Assembly (NCBI RefSeq): GCF_947387515.1
Contig: NZ_CANDOB010000004.1
Span: forward strand, 62,001 to 126,000
Reading direction: 5' to 3'
DNA length: 64,000 bases
Origin: Alkalihalobacillus sp. CinArs1
GTDB taxonomy: Bacteria > Bacillota > Bacilli > Bacillales > Guptibacillaceae
A program made the translations under genes and the position numbers. Below the pieces are notes generated by a model, which saw only the letters and a program-made list of their open reading frames with translations, did no database searches and had not been told where the DNA came from. The stretch's first letter is position 1. Each line of letters opens with the position of its first letter. Shown here in pieces: positions 7,979 through 16,554 of the stretch.

Positions 7979-8479
7979 GCTTGGGGAATCGACATGGTAC
8001 GTTTTAACATAGGGTTTGCCTCTGAAGACTGTTTTCGGTAATCCTTTATCTGTATTACGGTGTTTATGAGCGGTGTTGTAAGCTTCGGAGGATTGCCAGT
8101 TTTTGAAGTCGTCCTCACTACGCCAGAAGGTGGCGACGATGTAGGGGTCATTAGGATCAACGGGCCGTAAAATTCTGATGCCTTCACAGCCGGGTTCGTT
8201 TTCAACCTTTCCTGCCCTGTTTTTGAATCGATCTTCAAAGGTTGGGCGTTCGCTTTCTTCCACTGGTATATGGTTTAAGACGACAAATCTAGGTTCAGTA
8301 ACATTCCCTTTTTGGTCGAGTATGTCATACTCTTTCCCACTTTTAAAAACGGGTTGTGATGCGGTTTGGTGATAGAGTTCTGCACCGTCATCATCAACTA
8401 ATAAAAACATCTCTTCGTTATTCTCTTCTTTTATTTTTAATAAGTAATCGTATGTACCGTATGTAACATAAACCTTCAT
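7973..8479 (-). CDS. hmoB: Haem-degrading monooxygenase HmoB
   Basis: A 168-residue protein (B. subtilis HmoB about 166). The ATG at 8479 is preferred over 8530 because AAAGGGTG precedes it and a SigB-like promoter overlaps the upstream start. The C-terminal half (about 70-165) carries the antibiotic-biosynthesis-monooxygenase fold with NRAGKVENEPGCEGIRILRP, WRSEDDFKNWQSSEAY and a Lys/His segment AHKH expected to contact haem. HmoB converts haem to biliverdin-like products and releases iron. It lies divergently to pbpF and the haem synthesis genes, the conserved Bacillus order. Confidence 0.92.
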   Translation of the reverse strand: MKVYVTYGTYDYLLKIKEENNEEMFLLVDDDGAELYHQTASQPVFKSGKEYDILDQKGNVTEPRFVVLNHIPVEESERPTFEDRFKNRAGKVENEPGCEGIRILRPVDPNDPYIVATFWRSEDDFKNWQSSEAYNTAHKHRNTDKGLPKTVFRGKPYVKTYHVDSPSV

Positions 8480-8522
8480 GCTATACACCCTTTCTACAAT
8501 AAGATAGGAAACGCCTGATACT

Positions 8523-8548
8523 TTACCCATTTTTGGCGAAAACTAAAC
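8523..8548 (-). promoter_or_regulatory. SigB-like promoter for hmoB
   Basis: Minus strand GTTTAG - 14 nt - GGGTAA; predicted transcription start about 36 nt before the chosen hmoB ATG. Confidence 0.7.
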
Positions 8549-8634
8549 AGAACTGTCAAATTATGATGTACAAAAAACATAGTCGGTGATGTAAGCTTAA
8601 TTTTATTCGACTTGTAAGGAGGGTGCCGTACATA

Positions 8635-10797
8635 ATGAAAAAGCTAGGGATAGGCTTAATTGCGACGATTGCTGTTTTTCTAGTAGGATTGCTAGGGTAT
8701 CTAGGCATTCTACTTGCAGGTAATTATGCGATCGATGAGAAAAAGCTTGTGATGAATTCAGCGACTAAGCTTGTAACACCTAAAGACGAGCTTATTACAA
8801 AGCTATATATTGAAAATAGAGATCCTGTATCGATCGAAGATATACCAGAGCACGTACAAGAAGCTTTTATTGCGACGGAAGATAGTCGCTTTTATGATCA
8901 TCATGGACTTGATATAAAAGCGATCGGTCGTGCATTATATCGAGATATCTTGGCAGGTGAGAAAGTTGAAGGCGGTAGTACGATCACGCAACAGCTTGCA
9001 AAAAACGTCTTCTTAACAAACGATAAGTCTTGGTTAAGGAAAACAAAAGAAGCCGTGATTGCGATCAATCTTGAACGCAACTACAGCAAAGAGAAAATCT
9101 TAGAGATGTATTTGAATCAGATTTATTTTGGACACGGTGCATATGGAATACAGTCCGCTTCTAAACTCTATTTCAATAAGAAGACGACTGAACTCAGCAT
9201 AGAGGAAGGAGCGCTATTGGCAGGGCTTCCTAAGGCGCCTTCTAACTATTCCCCGATCGATCAGCCGGAGAAGAGTAAAGAAAGAAGAGACCTGATTCTA
9301 TCCCTTATGGAGAAGCAAGACTATTTAACCGCTGAAAAAGCTGTTCGCTTACAAGGGAAAACGGTGGCGTTAGACATCGCAGAGGTCACGAAAGATCCCT
9401 CGTTTTTAACTTACGTAGATATGACACTAGATGAGGCGAAAACGAAATATAACCTTTCGAATGAAGAAGTATTAAGGGGCGGATATAAAATCGTCGTCCC
9501 AATGGACGTCACGCTACAGAAATCCGCATATACAGAGTTCCAGAATAAAGCGCTATTCCCAGGAAGCGATCCTAACATGCCTCCAGAAGGTGCTTTAACG
9601 ATGATGGATGTTAAAAGCGGTGGTGTACTTGCTGTTCAAGGGGGCAGGAACTACGTTCAAAAAGGGTTGAACCATGTGAATGCACGAAGACAGCCAGGCT
9701 CATCGTTTAAACCGATCGCTGTCTATGGGCCGGCTCTCGATAAAAAAGAGTACGAGCCCTACACGCTTTTACAAGATAAGAAAGAAGAGTATAACGGCTA
9801 TTCACCATCTAATTACAATGGCCAATACTCAGGTGAGATGCCACTGTATGACGCAGTTAGAGTTTCTGCGAATGCGCCAGCGGTCTGGCTTTTAAACGAG
9901 ATCGGGATTTCTTATGCTAAATCTTATTTAGAAAAGAGCGGCATTTCGATTGAAGATCAAGATTTGAAGATTGCCCTTGGCGGCATCGACAAGGGAGTCA
10001 CTCCATTTGAAATGATGGAAGCATATCGACCTTTTGCTTATCAAGGGGAAAGAATAGAACCATATTTTATTGAGAAGCTCTACAATCACGATGGTGAACT
10101 TGTAGGTGAAGCAAAGCCTGAGAAAGAATCCGTTTATAAAAAACAAACGGCTTGGTACATGACGCGTATTCTTGAAGGAGTTGTGAAGAACGGTACTGCC
10201 CAAAGTGGTAAGGTGAACACAGCTCTAGCAGGAAAAACGGGAACAACTTCATTTGAAGGAGTAAAAGGCGGCGTTAGAGATGCTTGGTTTGTTGGTTACA
10301 CACCAGAGATTGTAGGCTCCGTCTGGATGGGGTATGACAGAACAACAAAGGACCAATACCTCAAAGGCGGCAGCGAATATCCTGTACAGCTGTTCAAAAA
10401 AGTTGTGAACGCAAGTGAAGCTAAAACGAAGGCCTTTAAAAAACCTGAAGATGTAAAAGATATGGAGAAGCCTGTCAACCTTCCTGAAATCGATGACTTA
10501 AAAGCTGATATCGATTTCTTATATGGTCTACCAGCAGTAACATTAAAATGGACGGCTTCTTCAGATGATCGAGTGGAGTATGCCATCTATGAAGTAAAAG
10601 ACGGTAACAGAAAGAAGATTGATTCAGTGACAGGAAAAGGCGAATACACGAAACATTCCGTTTCTTTCTTCGGCTCTGTATCATATCAAGTCGTACCTGT
10701 TAATCCACTTACAGACCAAGAAGGAACGCCTTCGAATGAAACGTCGATCCGTCTTTTTGATCGATTTATGGACCGCAATGAAGAGGAAGCAGGGTAG
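8635..10797 (+). CDS. pbpF: Class A penicillin-binding protein (PbpF-like)
   Basis: A 720-residue bifunctional peptidoglycan synthase. The ATG at 8635 follows AAGGAGG with a long 12-nt spacer; the in-frame GTG at 8623 overlaps that site and is rejected. An N-terminal membrane anchor (about 5-27) precedes a glycosyltransferase domain (about 55-230, with EDSRFYDHHG and GGSTITQQLAKN) and a transpeptidase domain with S356-S-F-K, the SAN triad (VSANAPAVW) and K534-T-G. A C-terminal fibronectin-III-like region (about 630-715) follows. It builds cell wall outside the membrane; B. subtilis PbpF is spore-associated. It lies between hmoB and hemE as in B. subtilis. Confidence 0.93.
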   Translation: MKKLGIGLIATIAVFLVGLLGYLGILLAGNYAIDEKKLVMNSATKLVTPKDELITKLYIENRDPVSIEDIPEHVQEAFIATEDSRFYDHHGLDIKAIGRALYRDILAGEKVEGGSTITQQLAKNVFLTNDKSWLRKTKEAVIAINLERNYSKEKILEMYLNQIYFGHGAYGIQSASKLYFNKKTTELSIEEGALLAGLPKAPSNYSPIDQPEKSKERRDLILSLMEKQDYLTAEKAVRLQGKTVALDIAEVTKDPSFLTYVDMTLDEAKTKYNLSNEEVLRGGYKIVVPMDVTLQKSAYTEFQNKALFPGSDPNMPPEGALTMMDVKSGGVLAVQGGRNYVQKGLNHVNARRQPGSSFKPIAVYGPALDKKEYEPYTLLQDKKEEYNGYSPSNYNGQYSGEMPLYDAVRVSANAPAVWLLNEIGISYAKSYLEKSGISIEDQDLKIALGGIDKGVTPFEMMEAYRPFAYQGERIEPYFIEKLYNHDGELVGEAKPEKESVYKKQTAWYMTRILEGVVKNGTAQSGKVNTALAGKTGTTSFEGVKGGVRDAWFVGYTPEIVGSVWMGYDRTTKDQYLKGGSEYPVQLFKKVVNASEAKTKAFKKPEDVKDMEKPVNLPEIDDLKADIDFLYGLPAVTLKWTASSDDRVEYAIYEVKDGNRKKIDSVTGKGEYTKHSVSFFGSVSYQVVPVNPLTDQEGTPSNETSIRLFDRFMDRNEEEAG

Positions 10798-10806
10798 TAA
10801 TCTACA

Positions 10807-10838
10807 AAAGAGGGTAATAATGTGATAATACCTCTTAA
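10807..10838 (+). terminator. Weak hairpin after pbpF
   Basis: AAGAGG...CCTCTT arms flank an A/T-rich interior and are followed by TAATC rather than a T-run. It may weakly terminate pbpF transcripts. The rest of 10839-11004 shows only A/T-rich DNA and possible promoter elements (TATAGT at 10942) for hemE. Confidence 0.4.
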
Positions 10839-11004
10839 TCAAGGTTTTCAGTGTGTTAAGGTAAGAAGTGTAAACGGCATCAAACAAGGACAATTTTATG
10901 ACAGTTTATTTCAATGACTATACACGTAAGACATGCACAGCTATAGTATGTAGGGATGCATAAATGAACGTAAAGCACTAAGAGTGTGGGAAAGGTGGAC
11001 AACG

Positions 11005-12045
11005 ATGAGTAAAGCGCCATTCAATGATCAATTTCTTCGCGCATGTCGCGGGGAGGAAACAGATTTTACGCCAGTCTGGTATATGAGACAAGCTGGACGA
11101 TATCAGGCTGAATATAGAAAGATTAGAGAAAAGTACTCTTTTCATGAAATGAACTTAAATCCAGAGGTTGCTGCAGAAGTAACAAGGTTTGCCGTCGAGC
11201 AGCTAGGTGTAGATGCGGCGATCCTATTTGCAGATATCATGACTCCACTTCCATCAATCGGAGTCGATGTTGAAATTAAAAAAGGGATTGGTCCTGTAAT
11301 CGACAACCCGATCCGCACCGTATCAGATATCGATCGACTAGGAGAGTTAGATCCGCTTAAGGATGTTCCGTATGTCATGGAAACGATCAAGATGCTTCGT
11401 GAAGAGTTATCTGTACCTTTGATCGGTTTCAGTGGTGCTCCTTTTACCGTTGCTAGTTATATGATAGAAGGCGGCCCTTCTAAAAACTATTACAAAACGA
11501 AAGCGCTTATGTACTCAGATCCTGAAGCATGGCACCGTCTTATGGATAAATTAGGAGATATGACGATCGCGTATCTTAAAGCCCAAGTACAAGCTGGCGC
11601 TCAGGCGCTTCAATTGTTCGATTCTTGGGTTGGAGCTCTAAACGAAGCTGATTATAGAACGTACATAGCGCCAGTCATGAATCGTATTTTCTCTAGTCTT
11701 AGAGAGACCGGTGTTCCTCTTATCATCTTCGGTGTCGGAGCGAGCCATCTTATTCAAGAATGGAACAAGCTCCCTGTCGATGTGATTGGGATCGATTGGA
11801 GAATCACGATTAAGAATGCACGAGTGAAAGAGGGAATCACTAAACCTCTTATGGGCAACCTCGAGCCAGCATTGCTTCTTGCGCCTTGGGACGTGATCGA
11901 AGAGCGTACAAAAGAAATCTTAGATCAAGGGATGCAGGATCCTGGGTTTATCTTCAACCTCGGTCATGGTGTATTCCCGCAAGTTGAAGTTGAAACGTTG
12001 CAGAGATTAACTCGTTTTGTACACGAATATACAAGTAAGAAATAG
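11005..12045 (+). CDS. hemE: Uroporphyrinogen decarboxylase HemE
   Basis: A 346-residue enzyme. ATG 11005 follows AAAGGTGG by 8 nt; the longer GTG frame at 10984 is less likely. The N-terminal signature [14 protein letters not shown] contains the conserved Arg residues that bind substrate, followed by [15 protein letters not shown] and [17 protein letters not shown]. It decarboxylates uroporphyrinogen III to coproporphyrinogen III in the cytoplasm. First gene of hemE-hemH-hemY, with 22 nt to hemH. Confidence 0.97.
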   Translation: MSKAPFNDQFLRACRGEETDFTPVWYMRQAGRYQAEYRKIREKYSFHEMNLNPEVAAEVTRFAVEQLGVDAAILFADIMTPLPSIGVDVEIKKGIGPVIDNPIRTVSDIDRLGELDPLKDVPYVMETIKMLREELSVPLIGFSGAPFTVASYMIEGGPSKNYYKTKALMYSDPEAWHRLMDKLGDMTIAYLKAQVQAGAQALQLFDSWVGALNEADYRTYIAPVMNRIFSSLRETGVPLIIFGVGASHLIQEWNKLPVDVIGIDWRITIKNARVKEGITKPLMGNLEPALLLAPWDVIEERTKEILDQGMQDPGFIFNLGHGVFPQVEVETLQRLTRFVHEYTSKK

Positions 12046-12067
12046 GCAGGGGAACGGGAGGTAAACT

Positions 12068-13024
12068 ATGCCGAAACGAACAATAGGTCTCCTTGTAATG
12101 GCTTATGGTACACCGCGGAACGAAGCGGAAATCGAACCATATTATACTCATATTCGAAGAGGGAAAAGGCCGACAGAGGACATGCTACAAGATCTAGTTG
12201 AACGGTATGAGGCAATCGGGGGCATTTCTCCGCTGTATGAGATTACGAAAGAACAATCTGAGAAGCTTGAGGTCAGGATGAATGAGCTTTTTGGAGAAGA
12301 CATTGCGTTTAAGAGCTATTTAGGCTTGAAGCATATCGAACCCTTTGTAGAAGATGCAGTGAAAAATATGCAGAGAGATGGCATCCAAGAAGCGATCAGC
12401 ATCGTTCTTGCGCCACATTATTCGAGTTATAGTGTACAAGCTTATAATGATAGAGCGAATAAGGCTGCTGCAAAGCTAGGGTTCCCGCATATCCACTGCA
12501 TCGACGAATGGTACACAGAGCCAAAATTCATTCAATACTGGGTTGAACAACTAAACTCCTGTTTGAGAAAGCTAGATGACAAGGAGAAGAAAAAGACTGT
12601 CGTCATCTTTACTGCTAATAGCTTACCTGAGAAAGTATTGCAACACGGAGACCCTTATCCTTCCCAATTAGAAGAAACTGCAAGTCATATTGCTACAAGA
12701 GCGGGTATCCAAAATTATGCTGTTGCGTGGCAAAGTGAAGGAAATACACCAGAACCTTGGATCGGTCCTGACGTTCAGGATTTAACTCGGGATCTATTTG
12801 AACAAGAAGGGTATACAGGGTTCATTTATTGCCCGGTTGGTTTCGTGGCAGATCATCTCGAAGTACTCTATGACAACGATTATGAATGTAAACAGGTAAC
12901 AGATGAGCTAGGGGCTACCTATCATAGGCCTGATATGCCGAATGCACGAGACGAATTTATAGAGATATTAGCTTCTGTTGTGACAAAAGAATTAATAAAA
13001 AAGAAGATGATAAATCATGAATAA
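12068..13024 (+). CDS. hemH: Coproporphyrin III ferrochelatase (HemH/CpfC)
   Basis: A 318-residue ferrochelatase, similar in length to Bacillus HemH (about 310). It contains [10 protein letters not shown] at the start, YIGL-like [15 protein letters not shown], and the metal-insertion His/Glu region ([26 protein letters not shown]). In Firmicutes this enzyme inserts Fe(II) into coproporphyrin III, so cpfC is the functional name. It overlaps hemY by 8 nt, indicating coupling. Confidence 0.96.
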   Translation: MPKRTIGLLVMAYGTPRNEAEIEPYYTHIRRGKRPTEDMLQDLVERYEAIGGISPLYEITKEQSEKLEVRMNELFGEDIAFKSYLGLKHIEPFVEDAVKNMQRDGIQEAISIVLAPHYSSYSVQAYNDRANKAAAKLGFPHIHCIDEWYTEPKFIQYWVEQLNSCLRKLDDKEKKKTVVIFTANSLPEKVLQHGDPYPSQLEETASHIATRAGIQNYAVAWQSEGNTPEPWIGPDVQDLTRDLFEQEGYTGFIYCPVGFVADHLEVLYDNDYECKQVTDELGATYHRPDMPNARDEFIEILASVVTKELIKKKMINHE

Positions 13025-14432
13025 TAAAGAAAAACGAATTGTGATAGTTGGCGGGGGTATCACTGGCTTAACTGCCGCGTACTATCTTCAGAAAGAAATG
13101 AAAGACTCCGGCGAACCTTTTCAGATTACACTTCTCGAAGGCAGTGAACGCCTCGGAGGGAAGATTTATACCGACACAACCAATGGTTTTGTGATCGAGA
13201 GAGGCCCTGATTCATTTCTAGCAAGAAAGAAGAGTGCCGCGACGTTAGCGAAAGAGGTAGGGCTAGAAGATCAGCTTGTACCGAACTCGACCGGTAACGC
13301 ATTTATTTTAAATAACGATCAGCTCTTTCCCATTCCTGGTGGATCTGTAATGGGGATACCAACGGAAGTAGCTCCGTTTGTTTCGACGCGTTTATTCAGC
13401 TTGAAAGGAAAACTAAGAGCAGCCCTCGACCTAGCACTCCCAAGACGAGATAGTCATGGCGAGGACCAGTCATTAGGTCTTTTCTTCAGAAGAAGATTGG
13501 GTAATGAAGTCGTTGAAAATTTGATCGAACCATTATTATCAGGAATTTATGCTGGGAATATTGATAAATTGAGTCTGATGTCTACGTTTCCTCAATTCTA
13601 TGAAGTTGAAAAGAAGCATCGTAGTTTAATATTAGGGATGAAGAAGACAACGCCAGCTTCAAGGAGAAAAACGGGTAAAAAGAAACCAGCGTTTTTAACG
13701 ATTAAATCAGGGCTGCAATCGCTAGTAAAGGCGATTGAAGATCACCTAACTGAAGTAGATATTAGAAAAAATACTAAAGTTGATTCGATTGAAAAAGATG
13801 GGGAGTCATATAAGCTTACAACGATGAGCGGTGAACAGATCGAGGCTGATGCTGTGATCGTTACGACTCCACATCAGCAAGTGACAAAGATGTTCAGGGA
13901 TCACGAGGAAGTTGCTCCATTAGAAGATATGCCTTCAACAACGGTGGCAACAGTAGCTATGGCTTTTCCGGAAGAAGCAGTTAAGAAATCATTAGATGGT
14001 ACAGGATTTGTCGTATCTAGAAATGCCGATTATACGATTACGGCTTGCACGTGGACACATCGAAAATGGCAGCATGCTGCACCGAAAGGGAAAGTCCTTC
14101 TTAGGTGCTACGTAGGTAGAGCGGGTGAGGAAGAAATCGTTGAGAAGAGCGATGAGGAAATTGTCCAAACCGTTCTAAATGATTTGAATCAAATCATGGA
14201 AATTGAAGGGCACCCAGAGTTCTACCGCATTACGAGATGGCGTGAGGCTATGCCGCAGTATGAAGTAGGACATAGAAACCGCTTTGAGGAAGTACAAACA
14301 GGATTAAGAAGTAAAATGCCTGGCGTCTTTCTCGCAGGAGCTTCCTATGGAGGAGTTGGGCTTCCTGATTGTATCGATCAAGGAGTCGAATCCGTAACAT
14401 CAGTCGTTTCATACCTCAGTAGTCACAAGTAG
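13017..14432 (+). CDS. hemY: Coproporphyrinogen III oxidase (HemY/CgoX)
   Basis: A 471-residue FAD enzyme with the dinucleotide-binding motif [17 protein letters not shown] (about 8-24) and the C-terminal FAD segment [20 protein letters not shown]. In Gram-positives it oxidises coproporphyrinogen III to coproporphyrin III, the step before iron insertion by HemH. Last of the three hem genes; the final haem-forming decarboxylase HemQ is not in this window. A terminator begins at its stop codon. Confidence 0.96.
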   Translation: MNNKEKRIVIVGGGITGLTAAYYLQKEMKDSGEPFQITLLEGSERLGGKIYTDTTNGFVIERGPDSFLARKKSAATLAKEVGLEDQLVPNSTGNAFILNNDQLFPIPGGSVMGIPTEVAPFVSTRLFSLKGKLRAALDLALPRRDSHGEDQSLGLFFRRRLGNEVVENLIEPLLSGIYAGNIDKLSLMSTFPQFYEVEKKHRSLILGMKKTTPASRRKTGKKKPAFLTIKSGLQSLVKAIEDHLTEVDIRKNTKVDSIEKDGESYKLTTMSGEQIEADAVIVTTPHQQVTKMFRDHEEVAPLEDMPSTTVATVAMAFPEEAVKKSLDGTGFVVSRNADYTITACTWTHRKWQHAAPKGKVLLRCYVGRAGEEEIVEKSDEEIVQTVLNDLNQIMEIEGHPEFYRITRWREAMPQYEVGHRNRFEEVQTGLRSKMPGVFLAGASYGGVGLPDCIDQGVESVTSVVSYLSSHK

Positions 14433-14457
14433 ATTCACCAATTGGTGAATCTTTTTT
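14431..14457 (+). terminator. Terminator after hemEHY
   Basis: AGATTCACC / GGTGAATCT stem with a 4-nt AATT centre, followed by six T. Confidence 0.92.
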
Positions 14458-14547
14458 GTGCGGCAGTAGTAACTGTATATAGGATAGTCTCTTTGCGTCT
14501 CTAATGATAAAATGAAATGGCAACATATAGAAAAAGGAGACTTGGCA

Positions 14548-15795
14548 ATGTTAGATATGGCAAGACCTCTACTTGTGAATATTGCGATGCTATTTTCAGT
14601 GCTATTTATCTGGAACATGGTCATGCCTTTTACACGGTCAAGGTCGTTAAGTTTAAAAGATAAAATCTTATATGGTGTGATTAGCTCCTTAATGGCCCTT
14701 TTGTGTATGCTGTTTCCGTTAGAAAAATTCGGAGATACTGTATTTGACCTGCGGGTGGTTCCTCTCATTCTTGTTACGTTATATGGAGGAGCAGTCCCGG
14801 GAGTCATCTGTGCTGTCGTTATCTCGATCACTCGATTCTCAATGGGCGGGGAGTTCGCTTATGTAGGTGTCAGTTTAGCGATCATTGCATTTGTCTTAGC
14901 TTGGGGATATAGAGGTCTATTCGAAAGGTCGATCCAGAAATGGAATGTTATCTTAAAAGTAGGCAGTATCTTTATCATTACTTATATATCGATCATCTTA
15001 TGGTTAGTAAAACCATCAGAACCGTACTTTTATCCGATCTATTTTCTGTCTTTTGCAATCGCCTATTTTTTTATTTTCTATTTAACGGAGAAACTTGTTA
15101 TCATTAACCTCCAGCTCGAGGAGACAGTCTATCTTGAAAAACTTTCTGTTGCCGGAAAAATGGCTGCTTCAATTGCCCACGAGATCAGAAATCCACTCAC
15201 AACGGTTAGGGGACTTCTTCAATTTATTTCTACAGGTGCAAAAGATCAGCAGGTGAAAAAATATGCGCCACTGATGCTAGATGAAATCGATCGAACGAAT
15301 AAAATTATTACCGATTACCTGACTCTCATCAAACCAACAAAGTTGGATCATGTTGAGGTCCATTTAAATAAAGTTGTCAGTGATACGATCGAGTTGACAT
15401 CCGTTCTAGGGGTTTACCATGCTGTTAAAATTTCTTACGAAGAGAACGGTGATTTCAGGATCTTAACCAATCCTCAAGAGATGAAACAGTGTTTGATCAA
15501 TCTAATTAAGAATTCCATCGAAGCGATAGAGAAAGATGGACTGATCGAAATCTCTCTGCAGAATGGAACAAAGAGAAACACGGTCGATATCGTTATAAAA
15601 GACAATGGATCTGGCATGAGTGATGAAGAGCTAAAAAAGATCGGCCTTCCTTTTTACACTACGAAATCAAAAGGTACTGGGTTAGGTACGATGATAACAA
15701 ATAGACTCATAAGAAATATGAATGGAAAAATATCGTATGAAAGTACGATTGGTTTGGGAACGACCGTTACGGTAACGCTCCCTACATTAAAATAA
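14548..15795 (+). CDS. Membrane sensor histidine kinase with LytS-type 5TM domain (KinB-like)
   Basis: A 415-residue kinase; ATG 14548 follows AAAAGGAGA. Six hydrophobic segments fill residues 5-180, with RVVPLILVTLYGGAVPGV typical of the 5TMR-LYT sensor fold. Then comes a HisKA domain (MAASIAHEIRNPLTTVRGLL, phosphoacceptor His about 211) and a HATPase domain with N-box INLIKNSIEAI and G-boxes DNGSGMS and SKGTGLGT. The architecture recalls sporulation kinase KinB. No response regulator is adjacent, which fits phosphorelay or orphan kinases. It sits between hemY and the TetR gene, a position not occupied in B. subtilis as I recall, and is followed by the TetR gene after 12 nt. Confidence 0.9.
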   Translation: MLDMARPLLVNIAMLFSVLFIWNMVMPFTRSRSLSLKDKILYGVISSLMALLCMLFPLEKFGDTVFDLRVVPLILVTLYGGAVPGVICAVVISITRFSMGGEFAYVGVSLAIIAFVLAWGYRGLFERSIQKWNVILKVGSIFIITYISIILWLVKPSEPYFYPIYFLSFAIAYFFIFYLTEKLVIINLQLEETVYLEKLSVAGKMAASIAHEIRNPLTTVRGLLQFISTGAKDQQVKKYAPLMLDEIDRTNKIITDYLTLIKPTKLDHVEVHLNKVVSDTIELTSVLGVYHAVKISYEENGDFRILTNPQEMKQCLINLIKNSIEAIEKDGLIEISLQNGTKRNTVDIVIKDNGSGMSDEELKKIGLPFYTTKSKGTGLGTMITNRLIRNMNGKISYESTIGLGTTVTVTLPTLK

Positions 15796-15807
15796 AGGGG
15801 GAGGACA

Positions 15808-16383
15808 ATGGGATTTGACCGAAAGATAAGCATTATCAATGCTGCAGAAAAATCTTTTTCAATGTTTGGATACAAAGCAACAACGATGGACCAAGTAGCG
15901 AAAATAGCGAATGTGGGAAAAGGGACGATCTACACTTTTTTTCGGAATAAAGAAGAGCTTTTCAATGAGATCGTAAACCAGATGGTGAGTGAGATGAAAG
16001 AGCTTGCTCAAACCTCGATCAATGAAGAGGATACGTTTTTTGAGAATCTTCATAGAGGCTTGTTCGATGTACTTGAGCACCGGAAGGAACATAAACTCGC
16101 AATTAAACTATCACAAGAAGTTCGAGAGATAGGAACGCCAGCTGCTTTAGAAGCACTCAATCTTGTAGAACAAGCGATTACGTCCTTTATTAAGCAAGAA
16201 ATCGAGCGAGGAATACGGAACAATGAGATAAAAGAATGCGATCCTTCTCTCACTGCATTCCTGCTTTTCAAAATGTATATCGCTCTCGTGTTTGATTGGG
16301 AGAAATCAAACCGTTCTCTGACAAAAGAAGAAATTGCACACCACATCGAGTTATTCACGATGGAAGGGATTAAGAAGGTATAA
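15808..16383 (+). CDS. yhgD: TetR/AcrR family regulator (YhgD-like)
   Basis: A 191-residue regulator with an N-terminal TetR helix-turn-helix: AAEKSFSMFGYKATTMDQVAK (written in part) and NVGKGTIYTFFRNKEELFNE, residues about 10-52. The C-terminal part is helical ligand-binding. It lies between a kinase gene (12 nt, GGGGGAGG ribosome site) and yhgE. Two matching palindromes at 16439 and 16507 in front of yhgE are likely operators. In B. subtilis yhgD-yhgE occupy the same place after hemY. Confidence 0.88.
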   Translation: MGFDRKISIINAAEKSFSMFGYKATTMDQVAKIANVGKGTIYTFFRNKEELFNEIVNQMVSEMKELAQTSINEEDTFFENLHRGLFDVLEHRKEHKLAIKLSQEVREIGTPAALEALNLVEQAITSFIKQEIERGIRNNEIKECDPSLTAFLLFKMYIALVFDWEKSNRSLTKEEIAHHIELFTMEGIKKV

Positions 16384-16438
16384 AAGATCCTATTGCCTAA
16401 ATAAAAAAAGGATGATATATTACTATCTGTAGTTAAAA

Positions 16439-16461
16439 TGACTAAATTTTGATTTTGGTCA
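16439..16461. promoter_or_regulatory. Candidate TetR operator 1 upstream of yhgE
   Basis: TGACTAA - 9 nt - TTGGTCA; one mismatch from a perfect inverted repeat and the same 7-9-7 design as the site at 16507. Confidence 0.6.
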
Positions 16462-16506
16462 AAACGTAGTCGAGATAGTATGGATTGTTCTTTTTTTTAG
16501 CATTAA

Positions 16507-16529
16507 TGACCAAATGACAAAATTGGTCA
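16507..16529. promoter_or_regulatory. Candidate TetR operator 2 upstream of yhgE
   Basis: TGACCAA - 9 nt - TTGGTCA, a perfect inverted repeat 26 nt before the yhgE start, extendable by one base on each side. Confidence 0.7.
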
Positions 16530-16554
16530 TATAGACAATAGGAGGTCATCAACT

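Noticed and set aside
7969-8238. 89-codon minus-strand frame inside hmoB
   Set aside because: A shadow of hmoB in another frame with no start signals.
8623-8634. Upstream GTG start for pbpF
   Set aside because: The GTG overlaps the AAGGAGG ribosome site, so it cannot be initiated from it.
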